Below are positions 1 to 6,239 of a stretch of 12,125 nt of DNA, one piece after another (within the stretch, counting starts at the first letter, position 1; each line of letters begins with the position of its first letter). The notes beneath the pieces are model-generated. The model was given only the letters and a program-made list of their open reading frames with translations. It was not told where the DNA came from and searched no databases. The position numbers and the translations under genes were made by a program. Source of the stretch: Candidatus Sungiibacteriota bacterium (lineage in GTDB: Bacteria > Patescibacteriota > Minisyncoccia > Sungbacterales > JACQCQ01); the NCBI GenBank assembly GCA_016181565.1, contig JACOZA010000076.1:1-12125 (forward strand), read 5' to 3'.

Positions 1-137
1 TCATGCCGGTTGAGCATCAACGCCGCATCCGGCCTGTGATATTTCTGCCAGGCTAGGCGGGCCAGCGCGTCCTGCGAGAATAAAAAAACAATAACGGCAA
101 TTGCCGCGGCTGAAATCCAGATATGCCGCTTTTTCAT
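1..137 (-). CDS. N-terminal fragment of an exported or membrane-anchored protein
   Basis: A minus-strand reading frame opens with ATG at 137 and stays open for 45 codons to the window edge, so the C-terminus is missing. It begins MKKRHIWISAAAIAVIVFLF: two lysines and an arginine before a run of about 14 hydrophobic residues, which is a typical signal peptide or N-terminal anchor. The following stretch (LARLAWQKYHRPDAALMLNR) has the look of a TPR-type helix, but one helix is not enough to assign a family. No Shine-Dalgarno sequence is visible before the start. The gene lies 22 bases beyond the restored stop of the toxin gene on the same strand. The function is not recognised. The membrane or secreted location is the only well-supported statement. 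Confidence 0.55.
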   Translation of the reverse strand, partial: MKKRHIWISAAAIAVIVFLFSQDALARLAWQKYHRPDAALMLNRH

Positions 138-159
138 GATAGGATATAAACCGTTAACT

Positions 160-424
160 TTATCGGTAGATGTCATGTGTTCCCAGGTCGAAAAAGATCG
201 CTCCACCCTTCTTGAATTCAATAAAGAACGCGGTAATCTCGCGTTATCCAAAATGACCATAGGTCAGACAGAGGCCCATGGAGCTTATGGGTTCGCAAGC
301 TCGGATGGTGGGGATTCCGCCTGAAGAGTGCGTCTTTGCGGTCAACTATCCGTTGGACTAAGACTGGCAGCTTCGTGTAAGCACGAATAAATTCGGAGGT
401 GTAATGAATTCTCCGAATCGGCAT
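160..424 (-). pseudogene. RelE/ParE-family toxin, interrupted by a one-base frameshift
   Basis: The first 68 codons (424 down to 221) encode a RelE/ParE-like fold: an N-terminal segment with FIRAYTKLP, a middle HPSLRTHKLHGPLSDLWSF, and the strand ITRDYRVLY. A TGA at 218-220 then stops the frame. Skipping the single T at position 220 restores EFKKGGAIFFDLGTHDIYR and a TAA at 160-162, which is exactly the C-terminal strand and GTHDIYR ending expected of this family. The restored protein would be 87 residues, a normal length. RelE-type toxins cleave mRNA at the ribosome and are neutralised by the antitoxin encoded just upstream. The start lies two bases after the antitoxin stop, so the pair is translationally coupled. 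The break may be a real inactivating mutation, a sequencing error or, less likely, a +1 frameshift at UGA. The codon before the stop is TAT, not the CTT of the RF2-type signal. Confidence 0.75.
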
Positions 425-426
425 AT

Positions 427-624
427 CTAAAGGAGCTCTCGTGGGGAGGCAACGACACGCGCTTTCCTAAGGCGATACTCTCTCCGGCCGCGTTGAACTT
501 TTGCCAGCGCATTCTCAACTTCTTTCCGCCAATTTCGAAACGCCTCAAAGTCATCTTTTCGCACAACCACAAGTTCTTCTCCGCCACTAACTTTTTTGGG
601 GATTGTAACAACTGATGACTTCAT
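427..624 (-). CDS. Antitoxin of a RelE-type toxin-antitoxin pair
   Basis: A 65-residue protein in two parts. The N-terminal half, with VTIPKKVSGGEELVVVRKDDF (residues 6-26), fits the short DNA-binding/dimerisation segment of CPR antitoxins. The basic C-terminal half, with VQRGRREYRLRKARVVASPRELL (residues 43-65), fits the toxin-binding tail. The assignment rests on these motifs and on its position directly before a RelE-like gene. The stop (427-429) is two bases from the toxin start. A good promoter precedes it: TTGACG at 658-663, an 18-base spacer and TACGAT at 634-639 with an upstream TGA (extended -10). That places transcription start only two or three bases before the ATG, so the mRNA is probably leaderless. 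Antitoxins of this kind usually repress their own promoter, but no clear operator is seen here. Confidence 0.72.
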   Translation of the reverse strand: MKSSVVTIPKKVSGGEELVVVRKDDFEAFRNWRKEVENALAKVQRGRREYRLRKARVVASPRELL

Positions 625-633
625 AGCGCGTCC

Positions 634-663
634 ATCGTATCAAAATCTACTCTTAATCGTCAA
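634..663 (-). promoter_or_regulatory. Promoter of the toxin-antitoxin operon
   Basis: On the minus strand TTGACG (658-663) is separated by 18 bases from TACGAT (634-639), which is preceded by TGA and so forms an extended -10 element. Only nine bases separate the -10 box from the antitoxin ATG at 624. Confidence 0.6.
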
Positions 664-695
664 ACTCCTTTTATCCGCCGTCGCAGAAAACCTCA

Positions 696-715
696 CCACG
701 GCCAGAAGGCCGTGG
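696..715. terminator. Hairpin downstream of the SagB gene
   Basis: Arms CCACGGCC (696-703) and GGCCGTGG (708-715) enclose an AGAA loop. On the minus strand the hairpin sits just past the stop of the SagB gene (726) and is followed by TGAGGTTTTC, a weak T-run. It is a plausible terminator separating the modification genes from the toxin-antitoxin pair. The same 20-base core, with two loop-region changes, recurs at 9311-9330. Confidence 0.5.
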
Positions 716-725
716 AGCTTCATTT

Positions 726-1463
726 CTATTTCCCGATGGCGAAACCGTAGACAACCGACTCCGTGACACCATCTATGTCAATTAATCGCTCCAGATTTTG
801 GTCCATCGTCCCGCCTAATGCACAGCATTTTATTCCGAGCGCCTCGGAGGTGAGATAGAAATTCTGGCCGATATGTCCCGCTTCAAGCAAGATGTAGCGA
901 TAGCCGCGCTCGCCGTATTTCATCTGATTGCGCCAAAAGACGGCGGTCATCACGATGCCGACAGCCGCATCTTTGACCCAGGGGTAGGTGAAGATTTGAT
1001 GAATATCCTCGTCGCTGAAATTGCGCTCCCAGAGAACATCAAGCGCATGGTCTTTGACGTTATAGTGATAAAGCCCTGCCGGCAGGTCGGCGCCCGGCCG
1101 GAAAACAATTGGATAGACCTCGATAGGGAATCTCGCGCCCCCGGAGGCTTGTGCTCGCCGGGAGCGACCTTTTTCAAGAGGGCCGGTATTGCCGCATGAA
1201 TATTTAAGAAGGATTGAAAGTTCGTATTTTGCTAGCGGCGTTCGTGAAAAATCGCGCTGTGATTTGCGTCTCTTTATCAAATCAAAAAAATCCGCGGCCG
1301 GAGGTTTGTCCTCTAAACCAATTTTTGGCAGACGCGGATATGATTTGTAATACGTAGTTTTCCATTCATCCGGCCACTCATCGAAATTTGCTGGAATCGG
1401 CGGGTGTCCTTTGGAGCCATCTTTGGAGGATTGATGAAAAAGTTTAGAAAAATCGGCAATCAT
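726..1463 (-). CDS. SagB/McbC-type FMN-dependent azoline dehydrogenase (nitroreductase fold)
   Basis: A 245-residue SagB/ThcOx-family oxidoreductase. In TOMM/LAP pathways these flavoenzymes oxidise thiazolines and oxazolines, made by the YcaO cyclodehydratase on Cys, Ser or Thr, to aromatic azoles. Visible motifs are RRKSQRDF (65-72, phosphate-binding region of FMN), RRAQASGGARFPIEVY (102-117, the family signature), GLYHY (130-134), and KYGERGYRY followed by EAGHIGQNFYL (182-204). K182-Y183 match the Lys-Tyr pair reported as catalytic in characterised TOMM dehydrogenases. The length is normal for a stand-alone enzyme. No Shine-Dalgarno sequence is visible. A TATAAT box at 1556-1561 would give a leader of about 90 bases. 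The gene is last in the minus-strand run precursor, TPR protein, SagB. The family is secure; use in peptide modification is inferred from the neighbouring YcaO gene. Confidence 0.88.
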   Translation of the reverse strand: MIADFSKLFHQSSKDGSKGHPPIPANFDEWPDEWKTTYYKSYPRLPKIGLEDKPPAADFFDLIKRRKSQRDFSRTPLAKYELSILLKYSCGNTGPLEKGRSRRAQASGGARFPIEVYPIVFRPGADLPAGLYHYNVKDHALDVLWERNFSDEDIHQIFTYPWVKDAAVGIVMTAVFWRNQMKYGERGYRYILLEAGHIGQNFYLTSEALGIKCCALGGTMDQNLERLIDIDGVTESVVYGFAIGK

Positions 1464-1555
1464 ATCGGAAAAATTCTATATTAGTAGTTTAGACCTGGCG
1501 ATAACTAAGCAACTCGGATAGTCCTTTAAAGCTCCGCTTCTTTACTGAATGATGA

Positions 1556-1561
1556 ATTATA
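1556..1561 (-). promoter_or_regulatory. TATAAT box upstream of the SagB gene
   Basis: On the minus strand AATATAATTCATC contains a perfect TATAAT. The sequence ATAATTCAYC after it is shared with the YcaO promoter at 4659-4664. No convincing -35 box is seen at 17 bases. It would give a leader of about 90 bases before the SagB start. Confidence 0.35.
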
Positions 1562-1591
1562 TTAGAGAAATTATCTGCGCGAATATCCTTC

Positions 1592-2692
1592 CTAGATTTT
1601 CCACCCGTTTTTTATCAGAAGCGTCTTGAACTCTGGTATCATACGTGCTACGGCAAGTAGTTGGATCCTCGAATAAGAATTCGTTGGCCTAAAGGAGAGA
1701 TTATTAAGATACCCATCAATGCCTTTTGCGGTTAGAGGATCTTTAGTTTCGTCGAGAGAAATAATGGGCAATAAGGTTTCTTTTATGTCTTTTAACCGCG
1801 AGGCGCCGAATCTGTGAGCGAGAAACATTGCATACCAAAGACGCGATTGCATCGCAACGTCCTTGGTGTAAATGTCATTTCCACTTAATGCGTCTGCGAT
1901 AGAAATAGCTTGTTTATAGTTGGCTTCGATATCCTGAAGTGGCCTATTTTCCAAAATATCGGTACTTGCGTCCAGCACAATTGCTCGTACCTGATATATA
2001 AGTGCCTTCTTGCTGTTGGAATAGTAGGGTGCGTCCATGAGAGGAGCACTGTCCTTTACATATTGCTCAATGCGCTCCGCTTTTTGACTCACGGTCAATT
2101 GCGATTCCAGCGATTTGTCAGTAATTGCCACTGCAAAAAAGCGTGCAATCTCTAGTTTCGCGAGAGCCGTTGGATGTAGTTTTTCGGATTCCTCGAATAG
2201 CCGATTCGATGCTCGAAGCAAACTTCCTTCAGCTTCGGCTAGAAAGGTTGCATACCGTCCATCATTGAAAATGTACTTTTTTACGAAATCTGACGTGACA
2301 TAATCCTGGGTAGAAAGGCCTAAGTTACGATACGCCGTTGCCCGTAAGGAGGGATCTAGCTTCTCATCTGCAATGATATCCTTATAAATTCCAATGGCTC
2401 TTATGCGATCATCTCCGGCATTGCGACTAAAAAGATCGTACGCCAAGCGTAGTTTCACTTCTGTCGCTAGGCTTGTGGTTGGCGCTTCTTGTACGACCTG
2501 ACTAAATTGCGCGATAGACTCATCAAACTGACCCTGGCTATGTAGAAATCGTGCGGTGGCATAATCTTGTGTGAACTTGCTGCTTGTCGGTGCAGCTGGC
2601 GTAAAGGACTTCCGATAATATAAATAAGCTCCTACTGCCGCGACGGCAAAGGCGGCTACCAAAACACTTCCAATAAATCGTCTACTTTCCAT
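1592..2692 (-). CDS. Membrane-anchored TPR-like helical protein
   Basis: A 366-residue protein with an N-terminal transmembrane segment (residues 6-26, SRR before it and YYRK after it), so the bulk should face outward. The rest is almost entirely helical. Residues 43-70 (DYATARFLHSQGQFDESIAQFSQVVQEA) read as a tetratricopeptide unit, with further irregular TPR-like helices after it (LRLAYDLF, AIGIYKDII, AYRNLGLS). No catalytic motif is seen. TPR proteins act as scaffolds for protein contacts. It lies between the putative precursor gene (52 bases upstream) and the SagB gene (128 bases downstream) on the same strand, so it may serve the same pathway, for example in assembly, export or immunity at the membrane, but this is inference only. 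No Shine-Dalgarno sequence precedes the start (ATTTAAAAAAATAA). I do not recognise a named family. Confidence 0.72.
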   Translation of the reverse strand: MESRRFIGSVLVAAFAVAAVGAYLYYRKSFTPAAPTSSKFTQDYATARFLHSQGQFDESIAQFSQVVQEAPTTSLATEVKLRLAYDLFSRNAGDDRIRAIGIYKDIIADEKLDPSLRATAYRNLGLSTQDYVTSDFVKKYIFNDGRYATFLAEAEGSLLRASNRLFEESEKLHPTALAKLEIARFFAVAITDKSLESQLTVSQKAERIEQYVKDSAPLMDAPYYSNSKKALIYQVRAIVLDASTDILENRPLQDIEANYKQAISIADALSGNDIYTKDVAMQSRLWYAMFLAHRFGASRLKDIKETLLPIISLDETKDPLTAKGIDGYLNNLSFRPTNSYSRIQLLAVARMIPEFKTLLIKNGWKI

Positions 2693-2744
2693 TTATTTTT
2701 TTAAATATGTTCTGAACAAGACGTAAGACTTGTCCTAAAGCTTG

Positions 2745-2984
2745 CTATTTACTAGTACCGTCGCTGGATCCATCTGTAGCGCCGGTGCTTCCCTCCGTCA
2801 TATCGCAGGCGTAGACGCATCCCACGGAGCCGCCCGCATCGGCAGATGTGTGGTGGATAATGTTTTCCATATTGATGAACGCAGTCCCTGCATGGCGCCG
2901 GTCTTTAGGCAATAGCGCCAGCAATACAGCCACGAGTGCCAGAAGAGCCAGTACTAAAAGTTTTGTCGGATTGAATTTCTTCAT
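2745..2984 (-). CDS. Small membrane-leader peptide, candidate RiPP precursor
   Basis: A 79-residue peptide lying between the YcaO gene and the TPR gene on their strand. Residues 1-8 are basic (MKKFNPTK), 9-25 form a strongly hydrophobic helix, 27-31 are charged (KDRRH), and 32-50 form a short linker. A Gly-Gly pair at 51-52 is followed by SVGCVYACDMTEGSTG and a tail rich in Gly, Asp, Ser and Thr. The last 27 residues contain two Cys (56 and 60), five Ser and four Thr, the residues that YcaO/SagB enzymes convert to azolines and azoles. The Gly-Gly could be a leader-cleavage site for a C39-type peptidase. The hydrophobic helix is unusual for a RiPP leader and might tether the peptide to the membrane. 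A TATAAT promoter precedes the gene, with no Shine-Dalgarno sequence. The precursor role rests on position, size and composition. The alternative is a small membrane protein unrelated to modification. Confidence 0.6.
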   Translation of the reverse strand: MKKFNPTKLLVLALLALVAVLLALLPKDRRHAGTAFINMENIIHHTSADAGGSVGCVYACDMTEGSTGATDGSSDGTSK

Positions 2985-3020
2985 AAGCGGAGGGGTTTTG
3001 CGTGATCTAAAACTGCTTAA

Positions 3021-3049
3021 ATTATATAGTCACGTTGCATGACCCGCAA
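3021..3049 (-). promoter_or_regulatory. Promoter of the candidate precursor gene
   Basis: On the minus strand TTGCGG (3044-3049), a 17-base spacer and a perfect TATAAT (3021-3026) lie upstream of the start at 2984, giving a leader of about 30 bases. The -10 context GACTATATAATT matches the one before the YcaO gene (GATTATATAATT), so the two may be co-regulated. The site lies within the 91-bp gap after the YcaO stop. Confidence 0.6.
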
Positions 3050-3075
3050 TACCACCCTGTGGAGACAAAAGATCA

Positions 3076-4644
3076 TTAGGGAAATGGATGCGGCCAAGGG
3101 TTTAATTCATCAGTCGGCTTATAGCCGAGTTTTTGAGGTACAGTCTTGAGCCGTTTTGCTCCGAGGGGCGCATCTATTTCATTTAAGTAGAGTGGCACGA
3201 GCGCGGGAATGACTACCTGTACCGCGTGGTATCCCAGTTTTGTGAGAAACCTATGCTTGGCTTCGTAGACATAGATTTCGTACCCTTCCCCCAGTCGCCT
3301 GAAGATATCCATCAGAAAGGCCAGTTCTTCTTTGGGTGTCGCAAATGCCGGAAGATTGGCCGCGGCTTCTTTAAAAGGTTGTGCTTTCCCCGAAATGAAC
3401 GGTTTAATCTTGGAAAACATATCCGTGTTTTTCCACAGTAACAGTCGTTTTGTTTGATCAATATGAGGATCCGTGAATGGTTTATAATCGCCCGCGATAC
3501 TAAATTCAGCCTCTTGCCACCGCAACCAACGGAAGACACCGAGGGCCTCGGTGATACTGCGCATGAGGGCTTCTGCCATATCCGGCTCACAGCCACCTCC
3601 CACAGCTGTTTTCGGACCCAGCCCAGAGTTATCAGCCAGGACGCAAATGCATGAGGGTATCGCCAGATCGCACGTCGTATTGAGGAAGATGGGCTCGAGA
3701 TGGTAGCGCTTCAGTTGGTCAAGCAGTGTTCGGAGTTTTTTATCTTCGATGGTGTCGGGGTCGATTCGAGGTGGCGGGATAGAATTCAGCCAGTGAATCA
3801 GAAAAGCATCGCGCTGGATGCTCTCGTAAATGCCGGCAAGAATGGCTTCTCCCCTGGTGAAATGTCCGGCTGCGCCATTGGTGTTTGATTGGCGTAGCTG
3901 CGGCTCGCTGGTGTCGGCTCGGCGAGAGTAGTCCCATAGAGCGAGTTGAGCTGGAATCATGGTCGGCTCGCCGCTTAAAAGTTCCGTTCCCCCAGCCCAG
4001 AAGAAATTGCTGTTCTCGTCAAACTGCCGTCGAGGGAACATCTCTTTCTGCCAGTCGGAAAATCCTGCCAAGTCGAAGATATTCAAGAAATTTTTACCAA
4101 CTTTGGCTAGTGATTTTACAGAAGAGCGAATAAGATTTTTTTGATGATGGCGGGAAAGAGTGTATCGTTCGAGAAACTCCCCGATGGTTTTAGAAATTGC
4201 TTCGTCCGCATCGAGGGAGGCGCCCTTACTGTACCGGCGAGAGTTCACTTGTCCATCGGTTGCAATTTTTTCATACTGTGCGGGCAGGGAGCAGGAAAAA
4301 ATTCTCGGCTCGTCATTAAAGAGCGGCTCAAAAAAGACTTGGGGGGAGTTGATGCCCCCCTTCTCATGGAGGTAATTCAGAATGTCCTGCCAGTATGATG
4401 GGATTAGAGAATGGGAATTATTTACTAACGCAAAATCTTGAAGATTAGCTCCTAATCGTTGTAAGACATTGCGCTTCAAGCTTAATGTCAGGCGGTCAGT
4501 CGCGGGTACCGGCGATTTATAGCGAGATGTTTTAGTTTCTGTATTCGGTAGAGGTTGGAAATTCGAAAGATAAAATGGCGCATAGACACTCCTTTCGTCT
4601 AGAATCTCTTGAGAGCGATCAATGGGATTTTTATTTGCATCCAT
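3076..4644 (-). CDS. YcaO-domain cyclodehydratase, SagD type
   Basis: A 522-residue YcaO protein of the TOMM/SagD branch. These enzymes use ATP to activate backbone amides so that Cys, Ser or Thr side chains cyclise to thiazolines and oxazolines. Visible motifs are SKGASLDADEAISKTIGEFLER (139-160, containing the first ExxER), NTNGAAGH (254-261), GIYESIQRDAFLIHWL (271-286), and the proline-rich C-terminus NPWPHPFP (515-522), which is diagnostic for azoline-forming YcaOs because the C-terminal carboxylate reaches the active site. In the second motif Q277 stands where Glu occurs in E. coli YcaO (ExxER). The first 110 residues show no evident ThiF/E1-like or RRE domain, so a separate partner is expected, and none is encoded here. 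The start is set by a TATAAT box 14 bases upstream; no Shine-Dalgarno sequence is seen. The adjacent precursor and SagB genes support an azole-peptide pathway. Confidence 0.9.
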   Translation of the reverse strand: MDANKNPIDRSQEILDERSVYAPFYLSNFQPLPNTETKTSRYKSPVPATDRLTLSLKRNVLQRLGANLQDFALVNNSHSLIPSYWQDILNYLHEKGGINSPQVFFEPLFNDEPRIFSCSLPAQYEKIATDGQVNSRRYSKGASLDADEAISKTIGEFLERYTLSRHHQKNLIRSSVKSLAKVGKNFLNIFDLAGFSDWQKEMFPRRQFDENSNFFWAGGTELLSGEPTMIPAQLALWDYSRRADTSEPQLRQSNTNGAAGHFTRGEAILAGIYESIQRDAFLIHWLNSIPPPRIDPDTIEDKKLRTLLDQLKRYHLEPIFLNTTCDLAIPSCICVLADNSGLGPKTAVGGGCEPDMAEALMRSITEALGVFRWLRWQEAEFSIAGDYKPFTDPHIDQTKRLLLWKNTDMFSKIKPFISGKAQPFKEAAANLPAFATPKEELAFLMDIFRRLGEGYEIYVYEAKHRFLTKLGYHAVQVVIPALVPLYLNEIDAPLGAKRLKTVPQKLGYKPTDELNPWPHPFP

Positions 4645-4880
4645 AAAGCGTGCGGTGAATTATATAATCCCGAATTTATACTGAATGACGCTTGAAGTAA
4701 AAATCCTTGATAGCCGTATCCTCTCTATGTTTTTGGGCCATATCTGTGACGAGGTTCACTCTTGTTGTTATTAAAAGGGGCTGAGGATTTTTTAGAATTT
4801 CTTCTCTATCTTTGATGTTCGATATTAGACAAAGAATTATTATTGTGTGTCTATAGACACCATGCTAGCATAAATTTGCC
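4645..4880. promoter_or_regulatory. Divergent control region between the YcaO and ligase genes
   Basis: This 236-base intergenic region carries start signals for both directions. ATTATATAAT (4659-4668) is a perfect palindrome that supplies a TATAAT on each strand; the minus-strand copy (4659-4664) is 14 bases from the YcaO start. For the plus-strand ligase gene, TTGTGT (4843-4848) and TAGCAT (4866-4871, preceded by TGC) are spaced by 17 bases, nine bases before its ATG. A 14-base palindrome overlaps this promoter. A 29-codon plus-strand reading frame with three Cys near its end lies at 4685-4774; I do not call it a gene. Confidence 0.55.
4847..4860. promoter_or_regulatory. Perfect palindrome, operator-like
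   Basis: GTGTCTATAGACAC is a perfect 14-base palindrome. It starts inside the putative -35 box and fills most of the spacer of the plus-strand ligase promoter, where a bound repressor would block RNA polymerase. No regulator gene is adjacent. Confidence 0.5.
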
Positions 4881-6167
4881 ATGAAGCCGATTTCGTTGAA
4901 AGAAGTCATCGATTTTGCTTGGGAATATTCAGATTTTTATCGAGAGTTTTGGGGACGACGCAATTTCATTCCTGAAAGAGATTTTCGTGTAGACGATGAT
5001 TTAAAAAAGATCCCAATTCTAACTAAAGAAGATCTACTGTCCGTTTCGACAAAAAAACGCTCCATTACAAGGTCTAAAGACCACTATTACTTTGCGGCAC
5101 TTTCAAGCGGGACTGTGAAGGACCCATTAGTTTGTCTTCAGCCGCGTTTTGCCATGCCGTCGTATTATCGATTCGTGAAAGATTTAGTGCAAGTTTCGGA
5201 TTCATCTGTACTCGTGCTTAGGCCTGGGACTCACGCTATGGCGCTCATTGCCGGAGCTCTCCCTGAAGAATATTTTTTGCCCGGTTCCATTATCGCTCTG
5301 GGGGACATGGACGATCTTACTTTCTCGGCTCACTTAGCTCAGGAGATTGAGATGAATTGGTTAGTGGCAAAGCCTTCCGACGCAATACGGTTCGCTCCCA
5401 TACTACAGCAGCAAGGATATCCGTTATCACATATTAAGTTTCTCCATATTACTGGTGAGCCGCTGACTGCAGCCACCATTTCTTTAATAAAAAGTCTCTA
5501 TCCGGATGCATGTACGGTTTATATTTACGCCATGACCGAGGTTCCCGCCGCCATGGGGTTGAAGTCTTCACTTTGCGCCGATCTAGACGCCGTGGGCTCA
5601 AATGCTTATCATCTTAATACCGAGGATTTTATTTTTGAAGTCGTTGATGGCTTATCAGTTATTACGGCGCTACATGAAATTCCGACCCCTCTTATTCGTT
5701 ATAGTACCGGAGACCGCATTCTTATCAAAGAAAAATTTCAGTGTTCATGTGGCTTCAATCAGGATGCTGTCGTCATTGTTGGACCCCGAGCAGGCGAGAC
5801 CTCTTATAAAATAGGAGGTTTTATCTTTCAAGTTGATGCAATAAAAAAAGTGCTTCAAAAATTGCCGGAATTTGTTGTCGGCGATTTTCAGTTACATATC
5901 GAGCAAATAGCGAAAGATGGCCGTCTATCAAATTTGCTTCGTCTTGTTGTTAAACCAGTCGGAAGTCCAACACCGTTTCTTACAAGTACCATCAGAGAAA
6001 TCCTTGAACGAGAATTATACGTAACGCGATATCGGTTACTAAAGTGGGCGATACAGCAGGGATTAATAGATCCTCTTCTGATTAGCTACGACACTGACCT
6101 AAAAGGAAGCTCTATTATCCCCCCTCTTGAAATTATAAAGCCTTTTCACAACCTCAAGAAAAAATAA
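4881..6167 (+). CDS. Phenylacetate-CoA-ligase-like adenylate-forming enzyme
   Basis: A 428-residue member of the ANL superfamily, closest by eye to the PaaK / F390-synthetase / LuxE-like group. These enzymes activate a carboxylate as an acyl-adenylate and pass it to CoA or another acceptor. Motifs are the phosphate loop ALSSGTVKDPL (73-83), ITGEPLT (190-196), YAMTE (216-220), YSTGD (274-278) with the ribose-binding Asp, a CSCG (288-291) typical of the PaaK branch, and RAGETSYKIGG (303-313). The C-terminal domain has several lysines near IIKPFHNLKKK, but I cannot point to the catalytic one. The gene is divergent from YcaO across a 236-base gap and ends in a strong terminator. It is AT-rich: 68 of 180 bases are G or C in 5821-6000. 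A role acylating or activating the peptide product is possible but not shown. Confidence 0.8.
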   Translation: MKPISLKEVIDFAWEYSDFYREFWGRRNFIPERDFRVDDDLKKIPILTKEDLLSVSTKKRSITRSKDHYYFAALSSGTVKDPLVCLQPRFAMPSYYRFVKDLVQVSDSSVLVLRPGTHAMALIAGALPEEYFLPGSIIALGDMDDLTFSAHLAQEIEMNWLVAKPSDAIRFAPILQQQGYPLSHIKFLHITGEPLTAATISLIKSLYPDACTVYIYAMTEVPAAMGLKSSLCADLDAVGSNAYHLNTEDFIFEVVDGLSVITALHEIPTPLIRYSTGDRILIKEKFQCSCGFNQDAVVIVGPRAGETSYKIGGFIFQVDAIKKVLQKLPEFVVGDFQLHIEQIAKDGRLSNLLRLVVKPVGSPTPFLTSTIREILERELYVTRYRLLKWAIQQGLIDPLLISYDTDLKGSSIIPPLEIIKPFHNLKKK

Positions 6168-6175
6168 TAAAAATA

Positions 6176-6212
6176 GAGCCAGCTACAACCTCGTAGCTGG
6201 CTCCTTGTTTTT
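6176..6212. terminator. Bidirectional rho-independent terminator
   Basis: Arms GAGCCAGCTAC (6176-6186) and GTAGCTGGCTC (6193-6203) form a perfect 11-bp stem with loop AACCTC, followed by CTTGTTTTT on the plus strand. On the minus strand it is followed by TATTTTTATTATTTTT. It separates the convergent ligase gene and acyltransferase gene and can serve both. Confidence 0.85.
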
Positions 6213-6239
6213 CCGATTCGCTAATTGTCCCTCTTATCA

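Noticed and set aside
214..224. RF2-type programmed +1 frameshift in the toxin
   Set aside because: The stop is preceded by TAT rather than CTT and there is no SD-like stimulator just upstream, so mutation or sequence error is more likely.
873..1199. Plus-strand 108-codon frame
   Set aside because: Antisense to the SagB gene, which has clear motifs throughout.
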